From Lachnospiraceae bacterium (GTDB taxonomy: Bacteria > Bacillota_A > Clostridia > Lachnospirales > Lachnospiraceae), in assembly GCA_017553665.1 (NCBI GenBank), contig JAFZKM010000070.1:1-5711 (forward strand): 5,711 nt of DNA, in the 5' to 3' direction. Of the stretch, positions 1 through 5,711 are shown piece by piece; within the stretch, counting starts at the first letter, position 1, and each line of letters begins with the position of its first letter. The translations under genes and the position numbers were made by a program. Below the pieces are notes generated by a model that worked only from the letters and a program-made list of their open reading frames with translations, ran no database searches and was not told where the DNA came from.

Positions 1-1
1 C

Positions 2-1147
2 ATGAGCGAGACCGGCGTCAGGGGCTATATCCTTGAGAAGTGCCTGACGGACAGCTATTACGCCGATCCGGTCTTCAGAGAGTTCAAATGGCCCGAGTAC
101 ACGCACCTGATCTATGCCGACAAGGTATATCTCGGCTGGCAGCTGCTGTATACGAAGGACAGCCTCGGATATCTGACCGAGGAAGCCGCGAATGCGCCCG
201 ACATGAACGTCATTTCCCCGACCTGGTTCTTCCTTACCGGTACGGACGGAGAAATGTTGAGCTACGCGACCAAAGAATATGTCACTAAGGCTCATGAGCT
301 GGGCCTGAAGGTCTGGGCCTTGTACAAGAACGACACGATCGAGGGACAGTTCACCTGTACCGAGGACAGCCACGCCGTGCTTTCCTCGACGGCATCGAGG
401 ACGGCCCTGATCGACAACATTATCGCGAGCGTTCATGAATACGGTTTTGACGGAGTGAACATCGACTTCGAGATGCTCAAAGTCGACAGCGGAGTATATT
501 TCATCGAGTTCCTGCGCGAACTTTCGGTAAAGTGCCGCGCGGACGGGATAATACTTTCGGTGGACAATTACGTTCCCGAGAATTACAATGCATATTATGA
601 TCTGGCCGAGCAGTCGAGGATCATTGACTATATCATTATCATGGGCTATGATCAGCATTATGCCGGATCGCCCGAGGCGGGCTCCGTATCGGCGCTCGAC
701 TGGTTCACGAACGCAGCCGCGAACACAGCGGCAAAGGCAGACATGAGCCGCGTGATCATGGGCGTGCCTTTCTATACCCGGTTATGGAAGATCGACAACG
801 GCAATATTTATGTCGAGGAAACTCCGAACATGGCGGCTGCAGCGGCCCGCGTAAAGAAAGCGGGAGCCGAGCTTACCTGGAAGGCAGCGGAAGGCCAGTA
901 CTACGCCGAGTGGAATTCCGGCGCAAAGCGCTTTAAGATCTGGCTCGAGGATGACGAGAGCCTGAAGGCAAAGACCTACGCGGCCAGGACATTCGGAGTC
1001 GCGGGTATCGCCGCCTGGAAGTGCGGTGATGAGCTGACCACCACATGGCCGGCCATCAAGTACGCGCTGGAGGGCGAGCTTCCTCTGCCCGAAGAGGAAG
1101 AAGGAGAAGAGGGAGAGAACGGAGAAAACTCTGCGGGAGCAGAATAA
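2..1147 (+). CDS. Glycoside hydrolase family 18 (chitinase/SleL-like) protein, 5' end cut by window edge
   Basis: Encodes 381 visible residues of a GH18 TIM-barrel enzyme, a family that cleaves beta-1,4-linked N-acetylglucosamine polymers such as chitin or peptidoglycan glycan by substrate-assisted catalysis. The signature DGVNIDFE lies at residues 150-157, with E157 the expected acid/base and D155 its partner. Further GH18 landmarks are MGYDQHY (214-220), GVPFYTRLW (254-262) and GIAAWKCGDE (335-344, with the late barrel tryptophan). The MGYDQHYAGSPEAG stretch resembles the YaaH/SleL spore-cortex branch more than classical chitinases, so a wall-related substrate is inferred. Residues 361-381 form an acidic Glu/Gly-rich tail, probably disordered. 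The ATG at position 2 has no visible ribosome binding site and the frame is open to the edge, so it is probably internal; a signal peptide and possibly SH3-like domains may lie upstream. The stop is 21 bases before the mscS-like gene, suggesting one operon. Family assignment is firm; substrate is not. Confidence 0.9.
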   Translation: MSETGVRGYILEKCLTDSYYADPVFREFKWPEYTHLIYADKVYLGWQLLYTKDSLGYLTEEAANAPDMNVISPTWFFLTGTDGEMLSYATKEYVTKAHELGLKVWALYKNDTIEGQFTCTEDSHAVLSSTASRTALIDNIIASVHEYGFDGVNIDFEMLKVDSGVYFIEFLRELSVKCRADGIILSVDNYVPENYNAYYDLAEQSRIIDYIIIMGYDQHYAGSPEAGSVSALDWFTNAAANTAAKADMSRVIMGVPFYTRLWKIDNGNIYVEETPNMAAAAARVKKAGAELTWKAAEGQYYAEWNSGAKRFKIWLEDDESLKAKTYAARTFGVAGIAAWKCGDELTTTWPAIKYALEGELPLPEEEEGEEGENGENSAGAE

Positions 1148-1168
1148 AGCATAAAGGAGGTAGACATC

Positions 1169-1975
1169 ATGGACGAATTCATTCAGTACATCTCACAGTT
1201 GGGCACCACCGTGGGGCTTAATCTGCTATGGGGTCTGATAATCCTGATCGTCGGCCTGAAACTGGCAAACTGGATAGTTAAGTTTGTCGCGAACAGAAAG
1301 AGCATTCTGAAGATAGATCCGGGAGTACAGAGCTTTATCAGGAGCTTCCTGAAGGTTATCCTGTATGCGGCGGTCATCGCGAGCGCGTGCATTACCTGGG
1401 GTATTCCGTCCGCATCGTTCATGACGATCTTCGCGTCGGCAGGCGTAGCGATCGGTCTGGCGCTGCAGGGCACTCTGAGCAATTTTGCCGGAGGCCTGAT
1501 GATACTGTTCTTCAAGCCCTTCAAGGTTGGAGATTATATCGAGAGCGGCGCAGTAGCGGGCGTGGTTCAGGATATCACGATCATTTACACGATCGTTGTT
1601 ACGGTGGACAATAAGACCGTTACGGTCCCGAACGGATCGCTGACGAATTCCAGCATCACGAACTATTCGGCAAAGACCACGAGGCGTGTCGACCTGACTA
1701 TCAGCGCAGGCTATGACGATGATATCGACAAGGTGAAGAACGTCCTATTGCAGGTGGCGAACGCGCACGAGAAAGTCCTACGGGACCCCGCCCCGTTCGT
1801 ACGACTAAAAAACCACAGCTCAAGTTCCCTTGACTATACCTTCAGGGTATGGTGCCAGAGCGCCGATTACTGGGATGTTTACTTCGACATGGAAGAGAAC
1901 ATCAAGAAGGCCTTTGACAGGGAGAATATCACGAGACCTTACACGCATGTGGACATCACCATGCTCAATAAATAA
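1169..1975 (+). CDS. mscS: MscS-family small-conductance mechanosensitive ion channel
   Basis: Encodes a 268-residue inner-membrane channel that opens under membrane tension to release solutes during hypo-osmotic shock; the family forms heptamers. Hydrophobic segments lie at about 17-38, 61-80 and 84-117. The third is the pore helix: GLALQG (96-101) and LSNFAGG (103-109) match E. coli MscS around Q112-G113 and G121. By that alignment the two pore-constriction leucines correspond to V93 and L97, so one is replaced by valine. The beta domain has the typical VPNGSLTNSSITNYS (153-167), and the C-terminal alpha/beta domain follows (GYDDDID at 181-187, FRVWCQSADYWDVYFD at 225-240). It is slightly shorter than the 286-residue E. 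coli protein, mainly at the N-terminus. The start is supported by AAAGGAGG at 1153-1160, eight bases before the ATG. It sits 21 bases after the hydrolase gene and 27 bases before leuS. CTG supplies 15 of its 24 leucine codons. The symbol denotes the family; the exact paralogue is not determined. Confidence 0.95.
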   Translation: MDEFIQYISQLGTTVGLNLLWGLIILIVGLKLANWIVKFVANRKSILKIDPGVQSFIRSFLKVILYAAVIASACITWGIPSASFMTIFASAGVAIGLALQGTLSNFAGGLMILFFKPFKVGDYIESGAVAGVVQDITIIYTIVVTVDNKTVTVPNGSLTNSSITNYSAKTTRRVDLTISAGYDDDIDKVKNVLLQVANAHEKVLRDPAPFVRLKNHSSSSLDYTFRVWCQSADYWDVYFDMEENIKKAFDRENITRPYTHVDITMLNK

Positions 1976-2002
1976 AAACATTGAAAGGACAGGTTTTATA
2001 TT

Positions 2003-4441
2003 ATGTCAGAATACATACATTCGGAAATAGAAGGAAAATGGCAGAAATACTGGGAGGAGCATGAGACCTTCAAGACAGACGTCTGGGATTTTTCAAAGCC
2101 CAAATTCTACGCGCTTGATATGTTCCCCTACCCTTCGGGCGTAGGACTTCACGCGGGACATCCCGAGGGCTACACCGCTACGGATATCGTATCGCGCATG
2201 AAGCGCATGCAGGGCTACAACGTGCTTCATCCGATGGGATACGACAGCTTCGGTCTTCCCGCGGAACAGTACGCGGTTACGACGGGAAATCATCCCGACG
2301 GCTTTACCCAGGAGAATATCAAGACCTTCTCGAAGCAGCTCAGAGAGCTCGGCTTCGATTATGACTGGTCGAAGATGATCGCGACGAGCGATCCCGAATA
2401 CTATCATTGGACACAGTGGATCTTCAAACAGCTCTATCTTGACGGTTACGCGAAGTACATCGACATGCCCGTTAACTGGTGCGAGGAGCTCGGAACAGTG
2501 CTCTCGAACGATGAGGTCATCGACGGCAAGTCCGAGCGCGGCGGCTATCCCGTTATCCGCAAGAACATGAAGCAGTGGGTCATCAACCAGCCCGCGTTCG
2601 CGGAGAAGCTCCTTGAGGGCCTCGAAGAGATCGACTGGCCCGAGTCCACGAAGGATATGCAGCGCCACTGGATCGGAAAGTCTACAGGTGTAGAAGTAAA
2701 GTTCCAGATTGTGGGAGGCGGCGAGTTCTCGATCTTTACGACATGTATCGAGACCATTTACGGCATCACATTCATGGTTCTCGCTCCCGACGGACAGCTT
2801 GTTCAGGACCTTATGCCCCGCATCAAGAACCGGGACGAGGTTAAGGCTTACATCGAAGAGACCAAGAAAAAGAACGACATGGACCGCACCGAGCTCAATA
2901 AGGGCAAGACCGGCTGCAGGCTTGAGGGCGTTAAGTGCATCAACCCGGTCAACGGCAGGGAAGCGGAGCTCTTCATCGGCGACTTCGTTCTCGCGAATTA
3001 CGGAACCGGCGCGGTTATGGCTGTTCCTTCACATGACCAGCGTGACTTTGAGTACGCGATCGCGCACAATATCGATATGCTCCAGGTAATCGACGGCAAT
3101 GAAAAGGACGGACATATCGACGTAAGCGGCCACGCGCTCGAGAAACAGGATTATCTCGGCAAGGGCTACAAGCTCATCAACTCCGAGGAATTCACCGGAA
3201 TGACCGTTGAGGAAGCCAAGGAAGCCATTACCGTTAAGCTTGAAAAGATGGGCGTTGCGAAGCGCACCGTCAACTATCATTTCCGCGAGTGGATCTTCGC
3301 CCGCCAGCGCTACTGGGGCGAGCCGATGCCTATCGTTTACACCGAAGACGGCAATATCCATGTACTTGACGATGACGAGCTCCCGCTTGTTCTTCCCGAG
3401 CTCGAGGACTATAAGGGCCACAACGGAAAGGCTCCTCTTGAGGGCGCGACCGAGTGGAAGAAATACGACCACAACGGAGTAAAGGGTACCCGCGAGACAT
3501 CGACCATGCCCGGTTCGGCAGGCTCGAGCTGGTATTTCCTCCGCTATATCGATCCTCACAACGATAAGCAGTTCGCGGATCCCGAGCTCTTAAAGCACTG
3601 GATGCCCGTTGACCTTTACATCGGCGGACCCGAGCATGCTGTCGGACACCTTATCTATTCAAGAATCTGGAACCGCTACCTTTACGATAAGGGCCTTACA
3701 TTTACAAAGGAGCCCTTCAAGAAGCTCGTTCACCAGGGCATGATCCTCGGCGAGAACGGCATAAAGATGGGTAAGCGTTTCCCCGAATTCGTTGTCAATC
3801 CTTCGGATATCGTGCGTGATTACGGCGCGGATACCTTAAGGCTTTATGAGATGTTCATGGGACCTCTTGAGGTTTCGAAGCCCTGGAGCAAGCAGGGCGT
3901 TGAGGGCGCGAGACGTTTCCTTAACCGTGTATGGAATTTCTTCACCGAGCCCGGCAATCTCACCGATTCCGATGACGGCGAGCTCACAAAGATCTACCAT
4001 CAGACGGTCAAGAAGGTTACTTCGGACTATGAGGCACTTGCGTTCAATACCGCGATCAGCCAGATGATGATCTTTGTAAATGCTGTATACAAGAAGGGTT
4101 CATGCCCTAAGGAGTACGCTGAAGGCCTCATCAAGATGCTCAGCCCGATCACTCCCCATATCGGCGAGGAGATCTGGCAGAAATTCGGACATACCGACAC
4201 CATCGCTTACGAGAAATGGCCCGAGTATTCGGAGGAGCTTGCACGTGAGGACGAGATAGAGATCGCGATCCAGGTCAACGGTAAGGTTAAGTCCACCGTT
4301 AAGGTAGGCCGCGAGGAGGATGAGGCATCGGTTAAGGCCAAGGTATGGGCGGACGAGAATATCAAGCGTCTTGCCGAGGGCAGAACGGTCATTAAGGAGA
4401 TCTACGTTAAGGGCCGTATTTACACCCTTGTTATGAAATAA
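2003..4441 (+). CDS. leuS: Leucyl-tRNA synthetase (LeuRS), complete
   Basis: Cytoplasmic class Ia synthetase that charges tRNA-Leu with leucine using ATP and proofreads mischarged products; 812 residues, close to the roughly 800 usual in Bacillota. In order: Rossmann fold with HAGH (50-53) as the HIGH motif; SERGG (177-181) where many LeuRS have zinc cysteines, as in Bacillus; DWPESTKDMQRHWIGKS (211-227); CP1 editing domain with its threonine-rich strand at 246-251 and YGTGAVMAVPSHDQRDFEYA (333-352), whose aspartates match the editing-site aspartates; RQRYWGEP (434-441); GSAGSSWYFLRY (504-515); a KMSKS loop reading KMGKR (588-592); an anticodon-binding domain (about 630-740); and a complete C-terminal domain (about 750-812). 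No leucine-specific insertion precedes the KMSKS loop. Two oddities are the KMGKR loop, with an extra residue before VVNP, and TTCIET in place of TTRPDT. AAAGGA at 1984-1989 supports the ATG. No T-box leader fits in the 27-base gap. None of its 52 leucine codons is CTG, unlike all neighbours. Confidence 0.98.
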   Translation: MSEYIHSEIEGKWQKYWEEHETFKTDVWDFSKPKFYALDMFPYPSGVGLHAGHPEGYTATDIVSRMKRMQGYNVLHPMGYDSFGLPAEQYAVTTGNHPDGFTQENIKTFSKQLRELGFDYDWSKMIATSDPEYYHWTQWIFKQLYLDGYAKYIDMPVNWCEELGTVLSNDEVIDGKSERGGYPVIRKNMKQWVINQPAFAEKLLEGLEEIDWPESTKDMQRHWIGKSTGVEVKFQIVGGGEFSIFTTCIETIYGITFMVLAPDGQLVQDLMPRIKNRDEVKAYIEETKKKNDMDRTELNKGKTGCRLEGVKCINPVNGREAELFIGDFVLANYGTGAVMAVPSHDQRDFEYAIAHNIDMLQVIDGNEKDGHIDVSGHALEKQDYLGKGYKLINSEEFTGMTVEEAKEAITVKLEKMGVAKRTVNYHFREWIFARQRYWGEPMPIVYTEDGNIHVLDDDELPLVLPELEDYKGHNGKAPLEGATEWKKYDHNGVKGTRETSTMPGSAGSSWYFLRYIDPHNDKQFADPELLKHWMPVDLYIGGPEHAVGHLIYSRIWNRYLYDKGLTFTKEPFKKLVHQGMILGENGIKMGKRFPEFVVNPSDIVRDYGADTLRLYEMFMGPLEVSKPWSKQGVEGARRFLNRVWNFFTEPGNLTDSDDGELTKIYHQTVKKVTSDYEALAFNTAISQMMIFVNAVYKKGSCPKEYAEGLIKMLSPITPHIGEEIWQKFGHTDTIAYEKWPEYSEELAREDEIEIAIQVNGKVKSTVKVGREEDEASVKAKVWADENIKRLAEGRTVIKEIYVKGRIYTLVMK

Positions 4442-4449
4442 AGCTTTGT

Positions 4450-4453
4450 GAGG
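4450..4453 (+). promoter_or_regulatory. Ribosome binding site deciding the lipoprotein start
   Basis: GAGG lies nine bases before ATG 4463. The alternative GTG at 4448 overlaps this site and has no Shine-Dalgarno-like sequence at the right distance. The ATG also gives a normal lipoprotein signal peptide (MKK plus hydrophobic core), so 4463 is preferred. Confidence 0.6.
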
Positions 4454-4462
4454 TACAGAGTG

Positions 4463-5539
4463 ATGAAGAAGCTGACAGCTGTTATCCTGATCGCGGTGAT
4501 GGTTTTTGCCGCGGCCTGCTCAAAGGGCGGGAAAACGGACGCGGAGCCGACCAAGGCGCCTACAGAGGCGGTAAATACGCCCACCGCAGCGCCGACAAAA
4601 GCGCCCACTCCTACTGCAGAGCCGACTCCGGTTCCCGAGCCTACCGCGGAACCTACGGCCGAGCCTTTACCCACCGATGAACCGGCTGACGAAGCTTCCG
4701 CAAGCTACAGTGATTTCATCGGAACCTGGTACTGCGAGAGCGGTGAGATCGAAGGCTGGGAATGGAGAGCTTCGGATGAATATGAGTTTATCTATGTGAC
4801 CTTCGATAACGCATATAATGTCGAGAGGATCAGAGAGATTCCCGACAGCGATTCCGACATAAAGCGCGGAAGAGGCGTTTTCTACAAAAACGAATACGGT
4901 TCGTTCGTATCGGTCGAATATGAAGGTGACGGCGACAGTTACTTATACTGCATACCCGAAGACGGAATACTGTACGAAGATATCGCGATAACTTACGATG
5001 ACGGGACTATGGCCGGCGCATCGCTCGTATACGGAAAAGAAGCCTGGTGGTGGAGCCTGGGGCTGACCGTTGATGAGCCCCGGGAGCTTCCCGAAGAGCT
5101 TCAGAAGCTTGTGGACGAAGCGGGGGCCGGAAGATGGATCGTCGCGATCGCCGATCCGGACGCGGAACTTTCCGAGGAATGCGACAGACTGGGCTGGGGG
5201 CTGGTCGATGAGACCGACAATGAATGGGTAACCTGTCCCTGGAACGATCCTAAAGAGCTGATCTTGGTCAATTCCTGCTGGCGTTCGGTCGAGATCGAGG
5301 TTCATGAGCCCGCGAGCGGCTATGACCCTTCGACCGAGGAGAGCGGCTGGGAACCCGGACCGTTCATGTACGGAGCTGTTCTGGAGCCCGGCGAGATGTG
5401 CAGATTTGTAGTGGATATGCCCGCTAATAAGGCGGATGCCACGATGTGCCTGTATATGAAGTTCGACGGCGACGACAGTTCGTATTACCTGAGAGTTTTC
5501 AAATACGACCGGGACGATCCGTATATAACATTTGAATGA
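4463..5539 (+). CDS. Secreted lipoprotein with Thr/Pro-rich stalk, function unknown
   Basis: I do not recognise a named family. The 358-residue product starts with a lipoprotein signal peptide: MKK, a hydrophobic stretch to residue 18, then Cys19 in an FAAAC lipobox, so it should be lipidated and held on the outer face of the membrane. Residues 24-80 are a low-complexity Thr/Pro/Ala/Glu stalk. A folded region starts at about 81 with SYSDFIGTWYCE, reminiscent of lipocalin-like beta-barrel domains opening with GTW, and runs to about 195 (strands such as FIYVTFD, GVFYKNEYGSFVSVEY). A Trp triplet (195-197) leads into a second acidic, probably beta-rich part (about 205-358). The product is strongly acidic. 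A GTG at 4448 would add five residues, but ATG 4463 gives a standard signal peptide and has GAGG nine bases upstream. It lies 21 bases after leuS, so read-through is likely. Its last 21 codons and stop are repeated in inverted orientation at the window's right edge. Confidence 0.85.
   Translation: MKKLTAVILIAVMVFAAACSKGGKTDAEPTKAPTEAVNTPTAAPTKAPTPTAEPTPVPEPTAEPTAEPLPTDEPADEASASYSDFIGTWYCESGEIEGWEWRASDEYEFIYVTFDNAYNVERIREIPDSDSDIKRGRGVFYKNEYGSFVSVEYEGDGDSYLYCIPEDGILYEDIAITYDDGTMAGASLVYGKEAWWWSLGLTVDEPRELPEELQKLVDEAGAGRWIVAIADPDAELSEECDRLGWGLVDETDNEWVTCPWNDPKELILVNSCWRSVEIEVHEPASGYDPSTEESGWEPGPFMYGAVLEPGEMCRFVVDMPANKADATMCLYMKFDGDDSSYYLRVFKYDRDDPYITFE
4547..4669 (+). repeat. Low-complexity Thr/Pro/Ala/Glu coding repeat (lipoprotein stalk)
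   Basis: This stretch encodes about 41 residues built from short, imperfect units such as PTKAPT, PTAEPT and PTAEPL (residues 29-69 of the lipoprotein). Such stalks usually space a lipid-anchored domain away from the membrane through the wall. The DNA repeat is degenerate, so length change by slippage is possible but not shown. Confidence 0.75.
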
Positions 5540-5567
5540 TATAGTCATAAAGCCGTGGGGACGGTTC
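5474..5567 (+). repeat. Left arm of a perfect 94-bp inverted repeat
   Basis: Each base i in this arm pairs with base 11185-i, so the arm is the exact reverse complement of 5618-5711, with a 50-base central segment (5568-5617). The first mismatch inward is 5568/5617. The arm covers the last 21 codons and stop of the lipoprotein gene (5474-5539), the 9 bases after it, and most of the first copy of a 23-bp repeat unit. A stem reaching this far into coding sequence is far longer than a terminator. The arms end only because the window ends, so the full length is unknown. Confidence 0.97.
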
Positions 5568-5594
5568 TTTTAAAGCCGTGGGGACGGTTCTTTT
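5549..5594 (+). repeat. Two tandem 23-bp repeat units (REP-like)
   Basis: The unit starts AAAGCCGTGGGGACGG and ends TTCTTTT; copies at 5549-5571 and 5572-5594 are identical and directly adjacent. A third copy of its first 19 bases lies in inverted orientation at 5618-5636. GC-rich GGGGACGGTTC/GAACCGTCCCC palindromic repeats are, as I recall but cannot verify here, widespread between genes in Clostridia and other Bacillota, often near REP-associated IS200-like transposases. No such transposase is in this window. This copy lies only 9 bases after the lipoprotein stop. Confidence 0.85.
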
Positions 5595-5637
5595 GGTAAC
5601 GAAGTACGCTGCAAAATGAACCGTCCCCACGGCTTTA
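5571..5637. repeat. Inner hairpin: 20-bp stem, 27-base loop
   Basis: Bases 5571-5590 are the exact reverse complement of 5618-5637, with 5591-5617 as loop. The same right arm can instead pair with the first tandem copy (within 5548-5567) as part of the 94-bp stem, so two alternative hairpins compete. The transcript would fold strongly and might stop transcription or protect the 3' end of the operon mRNA. No U-tract follows either stem, so it is not a standard intrinsic terminator. Confidence 0.7.
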
Positions 5638-5711
5638 TGACTATATCATTCAAATGTTATATACGGATCGTCCCGGTCGTATTTGAAAACTCTCAGGTAA
5701 TACGAACTGTC
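5618..5711 (-). repeat. Right arm of the 94-bp inverted repeat, with an inverted copy of the lipoprotein gene end
   Basis: This arm is the exact reverse complement of 5474-5567. Read on the minus strand, 5646-5711 encodes the same final 21 residues (DSSYYLRV to DPYITFE) and the same TGA (5648-5646) as the lipoprotein. Either a second, convergent copy of the gene lies beyond the window, or the assembly folded back on itself here. Identity with no mismatch, including synonymous positions, means a very recent duplication, ongoing gene conversion, or an artefact. The sequence alone does not decide. Confidence 0.95.

Noticed and set aside
1827..1860. TTGACT near the end of mscS as a -35 box for leuS
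   Set aside because: The sequence 17 bases downstream is GC-rich and does not resemble a -10 box, and the site lies within conserved coding sequence.
1981..2002. Possible promoter before leuS (TTGAAA with TATATT)
   Set aside because: The spacing between the two boxes is only about 10 bases, far from 17, and the AAAGGA serves as the ribosome binding site. AT richness between genes explains the resemblance.
2093..2668. 191-codon minus-strand open frame within leuS
   Set aside because: leuS is unambiguous across this stretch with conserved motifs in frame; the antisense product has no family features. The same applies to the 176-codon antisense frame at 3029-3559.
4420..4674. Minus-strand frame encoding a Gly/Val/Ala repeat protein
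   Set aside because: The apparent repeats (GSAVGSGTG and similar) are the reverse reading of the Thr/Pro/Ala/Glu stalk codons of the lipoprotein, not an independent gene.
4943..5548. 201-codon open frame on the minus strand under the lipoprotein gene
   Set aside because: It lies fully antisense to a gene with a clear lipoprotein signal and start. Its product has no recognisable motif, and its start falls in the repeat region. It is a shadow of a GC-rich coding strand.
5571..5640. Standard intrinsic terminator of the operon
   Set aside because: The stem is long and GC-rich but no run of T follows it on either strand; the following sequence is TATGACTATAT. It may still affect transcript ends, but it lacks the defining tract.
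5549..5711. CRISPR array
   Set aside because: The two 23-bp repeats are directly adjacent with no spacer, the third copy is inverted, and there are no cas genes.

Overview
The window looks like a stretch of an uncultured Bacillota chromosome, probably class Clostridia and most like Lachnospiraceae. Three things suggest this: a leucyl-tRNA synthetase of the Bacillus/Clostridium type (zinc cysteines replaced by SERGG, no leucine-specific insertion before the KMSKS loop), strong AAAGGAGG-type ribosome binding sites, and a lipoprotein with the Thr/Pro/Ala/Glu-rich stalk common in gut and rumen Clostridia. This is judged by eye from sequence features; no database search was possible.

Layout: four genes, all on the + strand, fill positions 2-5539 with gaps of only 21, 27 and 21 bases. 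They are (1) the C-terminal part of a family 18 glycoside hydrolase cut by the left edge, (2) an MscS-family mechanosensitive channel, (3) a complete leuS, and (4) a secreted lipoprotein of unknown function. I see no promoter or terminator between them, so co-transcription is likely. Three of the four act at the cell envelope (wall or glycan hydrolase, osmotic safety valve, surface lipoprotein); leuS is a housekeeping passenger, and no T-box leader fits in the 27 bases before it.

The right end (5540-5711) is the structurally unusual part. It holds a 23-bp unit repeated twice in tandem, then an inverted copy of that unit, inside a perfect 94-bp inverted repeat. The outer arms reach back into the last 21 codons of the lipoprotein gene, so the last 66 bases of the window are the same gene end on the opposite strand. 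The right arm runs to the last base, so its true length is unknown. It is either a real tail-to-tail inverted duplication around a REP-like palindromic element or a hairpin artefact at an assembly end.

The other notable observation is in leuS: none of its 52 leucine codons is CTG, although CTG is the commonest leucine codon in all three neighbours (40 of 72). The LeuRS also has non-canonical residues in two well-known motifs (KMGKR for KMSKS, and TTCIET for TTRPDT in the editing domain). I do not see a convincing new multi-gene system here.
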